Positions 1-10,310 of a stretch of DNA of 64,000 bases are shown piece after piece; position 1 is the stretch's first letter, and every line of letters starts with the position of its first letter. Below the pieces are notes generated by a model, which was given only the letters and a program-made list of their open reading frames with translations, was not told where the DNA came from and searched no databases. Origin of the DNA: Hyaloraphidium curvatum (taxonomy: Eukaryota > Monoblepharomycota > Hyaloraphidiomycetes > Hyaloraphidiales > Hyaloraphidiaceae); assembly GCA_025558095.1 (NCBI GenBank), contig JAIVFI010000025.1:496001-560000 (forward strand), written 5' to 3'. A program made the translations under genes and the position numbers.

Positions 1-2
1 TG

Positions 3-2427
3 GTGTTCGGGACAAAGGACGCGAACGTGCTCGACGGGCAGAAGAAGTTCTCGCTCGACCTGGGCGGCGACCGCGTGGCGTTCGGGCAGCCCCGGCCAAA
101 AGGGAAGCTGTACCTCTACACCCCGGGGGACAACCGCGTCTCGGTGCTGGCAGAGGGCATGTCGTGCTCCAACGGCAAGGTGTTTTCGCGGGCCGCAGAC
201 GGATCGCTGACCCTGTACGACATCGACTCGCTCCGGCGCAACGTGACCGCCTACCCGTTGGACATTTCCGCGCGCACCCTCGGCCCGGGCCGCGTGTCTG
301 CCGACCTGTCGCGCTACCGGGGCGTGCCCGACGGCATGTGCGCCGCGGGGGACGGCACCGCCGTCGTCGCCCTCTTCGACCCCTCGGCCTCGCCAACGGG
401 GCTGGCGGTGCGGATCGAGCTCGAGGGCGGGCGGGAGGTGGAGCGGTGGGAGGTGCCGGGGTCGCCGAGGGTCACATGCCCGCTTCTGGTGCCCGGGGAG
501 GGGGGAAACGGGGCGAAGCTGGTCCTGACGACGGCCGTCGAGGGGATGCCCGACAGAATGAGGGCGGTTTGCCCCGAGGCCGGCACGCTGTTCGAGGCCG
601 ACACGGACCTCCGCGGCGTCCCCGAACCCGCACACGTCGTCATGGGGTCCTTGCTCGACTCCCCGCCCGCGAACGGTGAGGCCGACCTTTCCAAGGATGA
701 GTTGGAGGACGACCCGCGCAAGCTCCGCGCGCTCCTGGACCTGGGCTCCCTCCTGGACGGCCTGGTCGAGGAGTCCCAGATGGAGCGCCGCTCCCTCGGC
801 GAGACGCTGGCCCGCGTGCTGCCCGAGCTGTGCGGGTTCCTCGGCGCCAGGGGCGCGTTCGTCCGCAGCTTCGGGGAGGACCTCGCGCTCGGCACGTTCA
901 AGCACCCGGCGGACCTGGAGATCCCGGACGAGCAGGGGGTGCTGCACGCCGCGGGGCCGGAGGAGAGGGGGGAGGTTGCCAGGATGGTGGGCACGGATCT
1001 GGTGCTGGCCAGGTCGATGGACGTCGCGGGGGAGTGGTTCGGCACCGCCGGGCTGGTGGTCCCGGCGGAGGCGATGCGCTGGGACGAGACGTTCATGGGG
1101 CGGTGCCTGCAGGTCGCGTGCGAGGAGCTCGACAACTTCCTCTTTGCGGTGGGTGGCGCTTCCGACGGAGCGCGCTGCGGACTGGTGACCGATATCCTTG
1201 TCGCAGATCCGCGCCGCCCGCGAGAAGCACCGCGTGATGATGGAGCTCGCCGACGCCCTGCGGCACCGCGTCCTCGGCGAGGGCCTCGTGCAGGCCGTCC
1301 GCGCGCTCTCGCGCGCCGTCCCGCTGGACCGCGTCCTGCTGGTCTGCGTGGCGGAGGAGGAAACCGCGCGCACGCTGCACGTCCAGCTCTTTGAGCAGGG
1401 CGAGCTCCGCGTGGACACGATGGGCTCGCTGCCGCCGCCCGACGACGAGAGTGAGATCAAGATGGAGGCCGGGGGGTACCTCCGCGGTGGGGACCGGGCG
1501 CTGCTGAGGCGGTTCGCGTTTGAGCACGCGCAAGAGGAGGTGCTGATCAACGGGGTGACGCATTCGACGGTCGTGGGCAAGGTGCTCGTCACGTCGCGGT
1601 TTGGGAGCTTCAACACGGTGGGCTTCGCGGAGAGCCCCATTGGTCTCGCATTGACACCCCCCCCCGCCCCCTCGTCCACGCAGTACGACCGCGAGCTCCT
1701 CGCCGGCTTCGCGGGCTTCGTCCGGCAGCGCGTGGTCGACTTCAACAAGGAGTGGCGCAACCTCGCCCGCAGCTTCCGCGCCGAGGACGTCGCCCGCCTC
1801 CTCCAATCGGACGATTACCGCCAGCGGTACCTCGGCCCCCGCGAGGAGGTCGTCGCGATGCTGTACGTCGACATCGCCGGGTTCACGCGGATCAGCGAGC
1901 AGGTCCTGGGCACGCCGAGCGCGGTGGCGGCGCTCGTGGAGACGTGGTCGGAGCAGGCGGTGCAGCTCGTGTGGGAGCACGGCGGGGTGTTTGACAAGAT
2001 GGTCGGGGACTGCATCATCGCGCTCTTCGGCCCGCCGTTCTACGACGTGCCGCAGGGCGGCAGGCTGGCGGCGGCGATCGCCTGCGCGGTGGCGATCCGG
2101 GACATGACCCGCGCGCTGCCCGAGAGGCCCGGGTTCGAGGCCATCCGCGCCGCGGGCGGGCTTGGCGTGAGCACGGGGGTCAACCTGGCGCCGCTGTTCG
2201 TGGGAACGTTCGGGCCAAACGACAACTTCACGGGCTTCAGCTCGGGGATGAACAACACGGCGCGGCTGCAGCATTGTGCGGAGAGGGACGAGATACTGGT
2301 CATGAGCGGGTCGCTTTCGGCGCTGCCCGAGGGGGGGCACGGGTTTGAGTTTGGGCCCGAGAGGGAGGCCAAGGTCAAGAACGTGGCCGAGCCGCTCAAG
2401 TTCAGGCCGCTGGTTTCGATGACCTAG
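3..2427 (+). CDS. SMP-30/GAF/class III nucleotidyl cyclase fusion (5' partial)
   Basis: The frame is open to the left edge, so the N-terminus is missing. Exon 1 is 3-1148 and exon 2 is 1207-2427; the 58-base intron 1149-1206 joins in phase 0. The first ~213 residues read as the second half of an SMP-30/gluconolactonase beta-propeller: SNGKVFS, PDGMC, then RVTCP and EAGTLFEADTDLRGVPEP, the usual end of that family. Next come two GAF-like stretches (about 225-380 and 390-540) with helical linkers, then a class III cyclase catalytic domain from about residue 590. Its metal-binding aspartates are visible in YVDIAGFT and VGDCIIALFG, and NTAR is the usual N..R catalytic pair. A further in-frame intron, 1618-1683 (66 bases, GTGGGC...CAG), is likely because its removal deletes a Pro-rich run. 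Product is presumably cAMP or cGMP; substrate choice cannot be called. The GAF/cyclase half looks bacterial in style. Confidence 0.8.
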
Positions 2428-2457
2428 GGCTCACGTGATGCTGAAATGTACTGCATT

Positions 2458-2583
2458 CGGTGTAACATATGGCGAAGCTTTTCCATCTTCGATTGGCCTC
2501 GGTGCAACATATGGCGAAGCTTTTCCATCTTCGATTGGCCTCGGTGCAACATATGGCGAAGCTTTTCCATCTTCGATTGGCCT
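2458..2583. repeat. 42-bp tandem repeat, three copies
   Basis: Three head-to-tail units of exactly 42 bases start at 2458, 2500 and 2542. Units 2 and 3 are identical and unit 1 differs by a T for C near its start (GTGTAAC versus GTGCAAC). Each unit carries CATATG and AAGCTT. The array begins 31 bases after the stop of the cyclase gene. All three frames stay open through it because 42 is a multiple of three, which produces spurious short ORFs. It is less GC-rich than the neighbouring genes. Confidence 0.95.
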
Positions 2584-3071
2584 CAGGTGGACATCGGTCA
2601 AGCATGCGGCCGATCCGTCATTTTTGTGGCGAGGCAAAGGCCTTCCTTGCATCCGAAACGCACAGGACCGATTCAAGCGAGCAGATCTGACATCCTGGAG
2701 TGCTGTGTGGTGGCATTTGGTGGTGGCTACTGTTCCTGGACGCTGGTGGGGATTTTTGAGGGGGGCGGAGAGAGTTTTGGAGAACTTGCCGCAGGGGCTT
2801 CTTGGCTAGTTTCCGGCTTCAGGAAACGAGAGGCCTTGCGACCTCGAATACTATCGGACCCAACAGAGAGCCCATGAGCTCCAATTATCCCAATTCTCCG
2901 TCGGTCGATTCCGGCGATTTTCAATGTGTCTTCTCGAGGCAAGTCGCTGACGTGGCGAGTCGAACCAGGTTCTGGACCGTGGACTCACAGCCCTTGCCTT
3001 CACAGCCCTCGCCTTCCCTCCGAACCCGCCGAAACCGGAACCCCCGCTCCCCCGCTCGCAACGGCGCCAAG
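2584..3071. other. 5' region of the bZIP gene
   Basis: About 490 bases between the minisatellite and the chosen bZIP start. The bZIP frame stays open upstream, with an earlier in-frame ATG at 2874 that would add 66 residues of low-complexity Ser/Pro/Arg. I see no domain there and treat it as leader sequence, but the longer start cannot be excluded. Confidence 0.4.
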
Positions 3072-3886
3072 ATGAACACTCCGCCCCGCTCTGCCGGCAG
3101 CTCGCCCGCCGCTCCGCTGGAGCCTGCGCTGTTCCTGCCCGAGCGCGCGTTCGCGCCGCCCGACGAGCCCGAGCTGCTGCTCCTCCCCGGCGGCCTCGGG
3201 CTCAGCCTGTTCCCCGCCGTGCGGCCCGCCGAGTTCGCCGCGCCCACGCCCGCGTCTCAGCTGCCGTCGCCGCCGTGGGACGCGCCCGCCGCGTTCCCCG
3301 CGCTGCCGCCGGTGCCGCCCCTCGGCCTCGCCGACACGCGCGCGCCGTTCGACCTCGACCCCGAGCTGCTGCACCTGTGCTCCTCAGGCCTCGGCATCGG
3401 CGGCCCCGCGGTGCCGCCCGGCGCGCTGATGCCCGTGCCGCCGGTCGACGAGCGCGCAAGGGGCACGGTGTTCGACGACGACTCGGTCGAGGCGTCCGAG
3501 GCCGGCGACAACGACGCGCAGGACTTCCACATGCCGAGCGACGCAAAGGCCGCACAGGGGGTGCTGGTGCTCGTCGAGAACGGGAGGCGCAAGCGGGTCT
3601 ACGCCAACTCGGACGAGGAGGAAAAGGCCGCGCGGAAGCGGGCCCGGAACAGTGCGTGGACGACCGATGCAATCCGATGCGCGCCCCATGCGCTGATCTG
3701 TGCATGGTTTGCGCAGCCGAGTCGGCGAGGAGGGCCAGGGTCCGCCGGGCGGAGCAGGTGCGCGGGCTCACGGACGAGATCGGCAGGCTCAGGGCGGAGA
3801 ACGCGGCGCTGCGGGCGCAGCTGGCGGCGGAGAGGAGGGCCAACGGGTGCGGAGCACTGCCGTCGGTCCGCGACTTGTTCAGCTGA
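3072..3886 (+). CDS. bZIP transcription factor, GCN4-like
   Basis: Nuclear DNA-binding activator. Exon 1 is 3072-3651 and exon 2 is 3717-3886; the 65-base intron 3652-3716 splits the basic region in phase 1. The spliced protein has 249 residues. The joined basic region (about residues 184-205) reads KRARNTESARRARVRR, matching the N-x7-R rule of GCN4-type factors, and a leucine-zipper heptad run follows (LTDEIGRLRAENAALRAQL). The first ~180 residues are Pro/Ala/Leu-rich with hydrophobic-acidic patches (for example PFDLDPELLHL) typical of activation domains. A GCN4/CpcA role in amino-acid control is a guess from the similar layout; other bZIP classes are possible. The start ATG was chosen because protein-like composition begins there. 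Confidence 0.85.
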
Positions 3887-4502
3887 CCCAATAGTTGTTC
3901 CTCGCCGCACAGGCACGAACCGTTCCCGGACCACCTCGAGCAGCCCGACTACCACCTCCAGCCTGCCCCCTCCTCCCGCCGCCGCAACTCCAGGACCCTC
4001 AAGAACTAGCCCCGCTGGACGGGCTCGCTACAAGGCACGCACGACCGGGCACGGAACCCGCGCGGCACGAACTATACTGTCTCGGGATACAGAGTTGCGA
4101 TTCGTTGGGGAAAGTCGGGGACGGGGCGGATGAACCCGGAGGGAATCGGAAAGTGCATTCTTGTGCATAGTGATGCCGTAATGGGAAGCTCGGGGTCGTC
4201 GAACGGCGGGGGAGGGAGTCCGAGGGGGGACAAATTGGATGGGCGGAGGGAGAAGCCACCGCCACCTGGGCCAACCGCGGCTCGCAAGAAGCCAAGCATC
4301 GAAATACAGAGCTATCGGTGGCACTGAGAGTCCGATCCTTGTTTCTCTGAGCACAGTACGTTGGCCTTGGCTGATGATATACGGACCTGACCTGCCAAGG
4401 CGGGCATTGTTTATTCGACGCGCTGAACGCGAATGCCCGTTTCGGCGCCTTCTAGACCTCATCGCAACCCGCATCAGACATCTTCCCAAGCCTCAGCGCC
4501 AC
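3887..4502. other. intergenic, no gene seen
   Basis: About 615 bases between the bZIP stop and the MDR start. Short ORFs on both strands lack domains and splice partners. It should hold the bZIP 3' end and the promoter of the oxidoreductase; no specific element is recognised. Confidence 0.5.
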
Positions 4503-5603
4503 ATGGCCTCCCAGACGCGCCCCGTGCGCGCCTGGCGCCTTGCCGCCGGCTCCCTCTCGTCCCTCCGCCCCCTTCCCCAGCCGGACATCTCCCCGCCCGC
4601 CGCGGGCGAGGTCGTCGTCGCCGTCCGCGCGTGCGGGCTCAACTTTGCCGACGTGTTCGCGTGCCTCGGCCTCTATTCGGCGACGCCCAAGGGGGAGTTC
4701 ACGCCGGGGTTGGAGTTCAGCGGCGCGGTGGAGGAGACGGGGGAGGGCGTGATAGAACTGCAAGTGGGCGACAGGGTGTACGGGGTGACCCGGTTCGGGG
4801 GCTACGCGACACGGCTGAAGATCGACGCGCGATACGTGCGCAGGATGCCGGAAAGCTGGTCCTTTGCCGAGGGGGCCGCGTTCCCGGTGCAGGCCGTCAC
4901 GGCCTACTACGGCCTGTTCAGGCTGGGAGCGGCAACGAAGGGCAGCTCGGTGCTGGTGCATTCTGCGGCGGGGGGAACGGGGCTCTGGGCGACCAAGCTG
5001 TGCCTCGCGGCGGGAGCATCGGTGGTCGGCACCGTCGGCAGCGCGGGCAAGGCCGCGGAGCTGCAACGGCTGGCGGGGCTCCCAGCGGACTGCATCGTGG
5101 ACCGCTCCACCGCGCCCTCCGCATCCAGGGAGGCCGCGCTGCGTGCCGCTGCCGAGGCGGCGTGCGGGCGGCCGACTTTCGACGTCGTCTTTGACTCGCT
5201 CCTGGGGGAGTGGTTCGCCCCCTCGTACGCGCTCCTGGCGCCCATGGGCCGGCATGTGGTGCTGGGCGCGGGCGCCATGACACCTCCCGATGCGGGCCTG
5301 GGGATGCTGGATTGGCTCAGGCTGGGGTACCAGTACCTGACGCGTCCCACAGTCGACCCGCTTGCCATGATGTCGCTCAACAGGAGCGTCATGGCGTTCA
5401 ACCTCATCTGGCTGTACGAGGCGGCGGACCTCCTGGGCGAGGTGTTTGCGGAGCTCGCCGAGGCAACCAAGGAGCTGGGGCCGGCGCACGTGGGGGCCGA
5501 GTTTGCTTTCGAGGACGCGCCGGCGGCGCTGCGGAAACTGCAAGGCGGGGAGACCGTGGGGAAGGTCGTGCTTATCGTGGGAGACCACGGGGGCGGTGCG
5601 TAG
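4503..5603 (+). CDS. VAT1-like quinone oxidoreductase (MDR family)
   Basis: Single-exon gene encoding 366 residues. It is a zinc-free medium-chain dehydrogenase/reductase of the quinone oxidoreductase/VAT1 branch. The GroES-like N-terminal part (LNFADVFACLGLY, PGLEFSGAVEETG, GDRVYG) is followed by the NADPH-binding Rossmann segment VLVHSAAGGTGLWA at about residue 150. The family reduces quinones or enones with NADPH in the cytosol or at membranes; the substrate here is unknown. The start ATG is 11 codons before the first conserved strand, a normal spacing. No intron is needed. Confidence 0.85.
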   Translation: MASQTRPVRAWRLAAGSLSSLRPLPQPDISPPAAGEVVVAVRACGLNFADVFACLGLYSATPKGEFTPGLEFSGAVEETGEGVIELQVGDRVYGVTRFGGYATRLKIDARYVRRMPESWSFAEGAAFPVQAVTAYYGLFRLGAATKGSSVLVHSAAGGTGLWATKLCLAAGASVVGTVGSAGKAAELQRLAGLPADCIVDRSTAPSASREAALRAAAEAACGRPTFDVVFDSLLGEWFAPSYALLAPMGRHVVLGAGAMTPPDAGLGMLDWLRLGYQYLTRPTVDPLAMMSLNRSVMAFNLIWLYEAADLLGEVFAELAEATKELGPAHVGAEFAFEDAPAALRKLQGGETVGKVVLIVGDHGGGA

Positions 5604-5651
5604 GTGTACCTGATATTGAAGCTCATGTTCAACATGCATCCTGAGCCACCT

Positions 5652-7179
5652 TTAAAGGCCCTCGCAGCTCCCGTCGCTCGCGCACCCCGTGTCCGAATAG
5701 GGCGCCCACCCCTTGGGATCCTGGTGGTTCACGCACTCGTCGACGGTGACGAAGCGGTACCCCTTGGATTTGGCGAGGTCGATCACGCGCTGCGCGAGGG
5801 TGTACACGGTGGACGGGACCACGTCGTGGGCGAGGGTGATGACGCCTCCCTGATCGGAAATGGGAGCGAGAGTGAGCCAGAGTGCGTAAGCTGCGGAACA
5901 AAGCTGCCCACCTGCCCGGCGTTGAAAAACTCGTTGTACGAGTCCATCGTCTCCTGCACGGTCCTGTCCCCTTGCGCGATCAGGAAATCCAGCGAGTCGA
6001 TGCCGTAGAGCACCACATGGTACCCCAGCCTGCCCAGCGCGGCCCGCACGCGGTCGTCCCTCCACCCGGCCCCGAACGGCGGCCGCATGAGGGTCGGATA
6101 GACCCCTATGGCCGCGTGCACGGCGGCGGCGAGCCTCTGCATCTCGTCGTTGATCCCGGCCTCGTCGAGGTTGGCCAGCGAGCGGTGCGACCACGTGTGC
6201 GAGCCGATCACGTGGCCCTCGTTGACAGCGCGGCGGAGGACGTTGGTGTGCTCAGAGATGCGGCCCTTGTTCTCTCCGTTCTGAAAATGCGTGAGCCGGG
6301 TGCGAAAATCACTGCAGATCGACTCACCACAAAGAATGTCACTTTGACGTCGTTTTGCTTGAGGATGTCGAGCAGGTCGTTTGTGTACCGCCACGGCCCA
6401 TCGTCGAACGTCAAAGCGATCGCAGCGTCCGGGCAGGCGCCGAGGTAGTAGGTCGGTGCCAGGTCCGCGTACGGCCTGCTTCCGGTCCTCAGCGTCGGAA
6501 GCGCCGGCACCGGCCCCGGATCCTCGCTGCCCCTGGCCGGTGGCGCCGAGGTCCACGTTCCCGCAGAGGGTACGTCGCTTTCGCCCTCGCACCCGGCGGG
6601 CTTGCCGCGCATGGAGACCTCGTGCAGGCGGAACCGCGTGGCGGGGGGGAAGCCCTGGAGGGCGAACCACTGCATGTTCACCGAGCTTTCCCCCGGGAAG
6701 AGATCGGCGAACGGAATGGCGACCTCGGTGGGCTCCGTCTCCGAAGTCGGAATGAATTGCAGGGGAAGGTACCACTGCTTGGCCGGCTCGCCGGATTTGC
6801 AGCCGCCCGTCAGGGCGCCGATGCCGTAGACGGACGCCGGGCCGCGCAGCTTGAGCCGAATCGCATCGAAGCGGCTCATGTTGGCGCACGCGGTGTCGGT
6901 GAGGAGCCAGCTGTGCCCGCCGGCGGGGGCGAACTCGAGCGCGCCGCCGCCGCCCTCCAAGGCGACGATTCGGGGCGGCTCGGACATGCTTCCGCCGTCG
7001 GTCCACGCCTTGTCGTACGCATTGAGGCCGAGCGCCGTGCCCGGGGGCCGCGCGAATGCGTCGACGAGGAGGGAAGAGCACGTGCGGACCGCGCGCTCCG
7101 CCAGCGGGACCGCGGCCGCGGGGGCCGCCAGCGCGAGCGCTGCAAGACCCGCAAGGGCAGGGCCGCCCGGGAAGCGCAT
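5652..7179 (-). CDS. secreted polysaccharide (chitin) deacetylase, CE4
   Basis: Removes N-acetyl groups from chitin-like polymers at the cell surface. Exons on the minus strand are 7179-6328, 6280-5912 and 5849-5652, with introns of 47 and 62 bases in phase 0; the spliced protein has 472 residues. Residues 1-25 form a signal peptide. Residues ~40-210 form a beta-rich, carbohydrate-binding-like domain with conserved Cys and Trp. The NodB domain carries all five CE4 motifs: TFDDGP (~257), SHTWSH (311), RPPFG (350), a DSLDF motif, and LAHD near the end. All metal and catalytic residues look intact, so it should be active. Chitin is the likely substrate in a fungus, but other N-acetylated glycans are possible. 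The gene is divergent from the Cys-rich secreted protein at 7780. Confidence 0.9.
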
Positions 7180-7779
7180 TTTCAGAGCTGCTGAAGCAGA
7201 CAGATGTCTCTTCTTGGCCCTCTGAAGCGGAGTTCCGGGGGGCATTCGTAGGGGACCCTTTGTTTCTTTGGCGTCCAGACCGCGCTGCTGCTGCTCAGGA
7301 CTCGGACGGAGCTCGACCCTGTCATGGGACCCTCGCGGAATGCAGACTCGAATAGTTAAATACAATAGGAACTGAGGTGAGACGTTGTATGGGGTCGCTG
7401 CAACGATCCATGCGCCGCGCTGTTGTTCAACGTTGAAGTCCACACACTTCTCGTCGAGACTTTCATGGCCTGGGAACCTTTCGCGCGAAAGCCGAAGCAC
7501 CTACAGGCTCCAGGAATATGTTTGGTCTGTGCTGATGCGGAATCGGGATCCGGGATGCGGCGGAGGTCCCCGAAGTGGCAGTGGGCGGAGCACCAGGCGG
7601 AGCAGGGGCGGAGCGTTCATCGCCGGTCCCTACGTCCCTGACACTTCAATGACCATGTAAGGCCCGGCGGCCCCATTGCGGCAACCAGATTTCCGGGATT
7701 CCGAATTCGGACATCGACAGACAGAGCTCCCGGGCGGACGACGTACGGCCGCGCCGGCCTCCTCTCGACCTCCATCGCC
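7180..7779. other. divergent promoter region
   Basis: 600 bases between two divergent genes for secreted proteins (deacetylase and Cys-rich protein). No convincing ORF, RNA gene or repeat is visible. Shared control of the two secreted products is possible but not shown. Confidence 0.4.
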
Positions 7780-9174
7780 ATGCCCTTCCTCGCTGCGTCC
7801 CTCGCGGCGGTCGCCTTCCTTTCCGCCGCCTCGGGCGCCGCGGCGCAGTACACCCCGACCCCGCAGCTCGGCGGCTCTCTCCTGCGCTGGGAGTTTGCCG
7901 GCTGCGTCTCCAGCGAAGCCGCCAGCACCTACGACGGCTACTCTGAAGGCCTCGCGACTACCTGCGCCAACACCGTCGGACCGCGCTGGGTGCGCCCCTG
8001 GGCGACGAGCGAACTCAACGGCCGTCAACCCGACGGCGCCACCCGGTGCAGCGATCCAGCGGCGCCTTTTGCGGCTTGGTGCGCCGTGTCGACCGGCGCC
8101 GAGCGCAACCGCTGCGTCCAGTCGTGCGCCGACGGCGGGGCCTTTGTGCTGGCCACGGACACGACCTTCAGCGGCAATGGCAAGATTGCCTGCCTGGGCC
8201 CCGACTCCTACTCCTGCACCTGGTTCGAGGACGCCGAGTGCAAGATCCTCCGCCCCCTTGCGAAGCCCGCCATCACCGTCGCCGAGGGCGTGAGGTGCCG
8301 CACGGGCGGCAGGGGCTCCAACTGGTGCCGCGAGGCCTACGACCAGATCCACCTCGGCAAGCCGCAGACGGACTGCTCGGCCGGCCTTCCGCCCCCCGAC
8401 ACCACGTGCGAAGCCACCATCGGCGGTCCCGACCTCGAGGGCTCCGAGTTCGTGTGCTTTCAGGACGGCCACGGCTTGGACACCTTCGTTCCCGTCAAGC
8501 TCACCAAGTACAACCAGGTCGCCTGCCAGAGCCGCAACTCGAGGGACTGCATCTGGGTTTCCAGGTCTTGCTGCGAAAAGCTCGCCGCCACGGCCGACAG
8601 CACCACCCCTTACCTCGAGGCCGGCGTGCAGCACGAGGCAGTGTGGGGCGACGACGGTTTCGTCGACCCCCTGGGCTGGGCAACCCTGGCGCGGAACTCG
8701 TTCGCGGCGAACCCGCCCAAGCCCGCGCAGCGCCCCGACGAGTCGGGCGTGGAGGGCGAGTTCCGGGGCTGCGAGGCGGACATCACCTCGCGCTGCAACG
8801 ACAGGCCCGATACCCAACTGCAGCTCGCCTTCAGTACGTGCATGGGCCAGGCCAAGGCGTACAAGGGCTTCTCAGCCTACGGCGGCCCGCTGCAGTGCCC
8901 CGACAACGTCGGGAGGGTGCTCGCCTCGTGCGTCGCCGAGTTCGGATCGCGTTACAAGCAGCCAGCGTGCTCCCGGATCGGGCCCATGGTCAACTACAAG
9001 GTCCGCGCGCCCGAGGGCGACGGATGCAAGCTGGGACCCGACGGGGCCGACAGGGATCGGTCTCTGACCATTTGCGCCGAGGTCTGCGGGAACGTCACCG
9101 ACGGCAGGGGCTCCAACTACTCGGAGTGCAGGGAGGACGGGCTCTTCTGGTGCTACTGCACGAAATACCTTTGA
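7780..9174 (+). CDS. secreted Cys-rich protein, unknown family
   Basis: Single exon, 464 residues. A clear signal peptide (MPFLAASLAAVAFLSAASG, then AAAQ) implies secretion. The mature chain has dozens of cysteines and no transmembrane segment. Two internal similarities are visible: an [IV]AC-x(6-7)-C-x-W pattern near residues 130 and 248, and a T-[GD]-GRGSN-[WY] pattern followed by CRE near residues 174 and 445. This suggests repeated disulfide modules. I do not recognise the family. Candidate roles are a wall-associated or substrate-binding protein. The stop codon lies right after a YCTKYL end. Confidence 0.75.
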   Translation: MPFLAASLAAVAFLSAASGAAAQYTPTPQLGGSLLRWEFAGCVSSEAASTYDGYSEGLATTCANTVGPRWVRPWATSELNGRQPDGATRCSDPAAPFAAWCAVSTGAERNRCVQSCADGGAFVLATDTTFSGNGKIACLGPDSYSCTWFEDAECKILRPLAKPAITVAEGVRCRTGGRGSNWCREAYDQIHLGKPQTDCSAGLPPPDTTCEATIGGPDLEGSEFVCFQDGHGLDTFVPVKLTKYNQVACQSRNSRDCIWVSRSCCEKLAATADSTTPYLEAGVQHEAVWGDDGFVDPLGWATLARNSFAANPPKPAQRPDESGVEGEFRGCEADITSRCNDRPDTQLQLAFSTCMGQAKAYKGFSAYGGPLQCPDNVGRVLASCVAEFGSRYKQPACSRIGPMVNYKVRAPEGDGCKLGPDGADRDRSLTICAEVCGNVTDGRGSNYSECREDGLFWCYCTKYL

Positions 9175-9479
9175 AACAAGCTTCTTCTCCTGCACTCATT
9201 GCCCTCATTGCGCGGTAGACTGCTATACTTGCTATGTATGCCTCTGTCTCCATATACCACGTCGCCGACGCCGTGACCTAGCCCAAAATAAATCACTACG
9301 CCGTTCCACTTACTACAAAGTACGCAGCAACTCCGGACGCCCACCAACCCCGTCCATTCTCCACCCTTACTCTCTTTCCCTGCCGGTTGATCCCGCGCCA
9401 ACATTGCCCAATGCAGGCCACGATCACCATCACCGAAGGCGCCGAGCCCCGAAAGCTGCCGCCGTGGAAAGAGTCCCGA

Positions 9480-10310
9480 TCACACCGCCTCGCAGCTCCC
9501 GAGCAACTCCATGTTTGGGTACTTCACGGTTGCGGTCGACCAGTTCGCGCCGGAGTCGGTCGCACGCCTTTAGCGGGCTGGCAGCGCGTACGAGGAAGAA
9601 CGAGACAGAGGCCGGTGACCTGGCCACGATCCAGAAGACGGTGTCTGCGGAGTAGGTCGTCGCGGAGGCCGTGTAGGTGTAGGAACCTATGGGCCCGGGC
9701 GTGCCCGCAGTTGCGGCCGTCAGGGTGTCGAGAACCGTCGAGGAGGGGGTCCCGGAATTGTCCGCCCGGATCTCGAAGATGGGCATGGTCGCCGACATCA
9801 GCTGCATGCGCACCGTGAGGGAGGTGATCGCGCATCGGCTGTCCGACGGCATCCGGAACTGGTAGCCGCCCCAGATGGTCGGCCTCAGGTCGATCGGCGT
9901 GTCGTCGTTGTCCTGGGGCAAGTTCGAGGCGAGGGTCGCCGCGACGGGGGCGGCGTAGCGGCGGTAGAGCGAGATCAGGTCCGATTTGCCGATTCGAGGC
10001 AGGCGACGCCGTCAGGCGCGGCGCCGGGGTAGCCGAACTCGCTGTCACGTGGCATCGGGGAATCGTGAAGAGGTGAACGTGGTGTCGGCTGGCGCAACCC
10101 ACCAATAGTACTCGACAGGGCACTGGGCGCACGCGCCGGCAAAGATGACGCCCTTCGTGCCGGATGAGCTTATTCCGCCTGCGGGCGAGAGGGAGAGGGG
10201 CACGGGCCTGGCGGAGGAGGTCAGGCTGCGCGACGAGGATGGGGGATCAGATCCCACGAAGCCCTCGCGCTGGCGATGAGCGCCGCCGCCGCCAGCAGAA
10301 GGGCGAGCAT
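9480..10310 (-). CDS. secreted choice-of-anchor-R-like protein
   Basis: Model with exons 10310-10258, 10207-10103, 10041-10008, 9912-9620 and 9567-9480; introns are 50, 61, 95 and 52 bases, all GT-AG, and the frame closes to give 190 residues. A signal peptide (MLALLLAAAALIASARA) is followed by a CAQCPVEYYCEFGYPG segment and then a beta-rich domain resembling bacterial choice-of-anchor R proteins (YQF...TSLTVRM...ADNSGTPS...FWIVA...ANWSTATVKY). The 95-base intron 9913-10007 is uncertain: its interior reads as protein in the downstream frame (LASNLPQ), so a one-base frameshift near 9990 joining both parts is an alternative. The domain name is from memory of the bacterial pattern, so the family call is tentative. 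Confidence 0.5.

Noticed and set aside
2435-2877. Overlapping ORFs of 67-143 codons through the 42-bp repeats
   Set aside because: The period is a multiple of three, so all frames stay open; the peptides are simple repeats without further support.
9387-9655. Plus-strand peptide around MFGYFTVAVDQFAPESVARL
   Set aside because: It looks protein-like by eye, but it is antisense to the last exon of the minus-strand secreted protein, which closes frame with proper splice sites.
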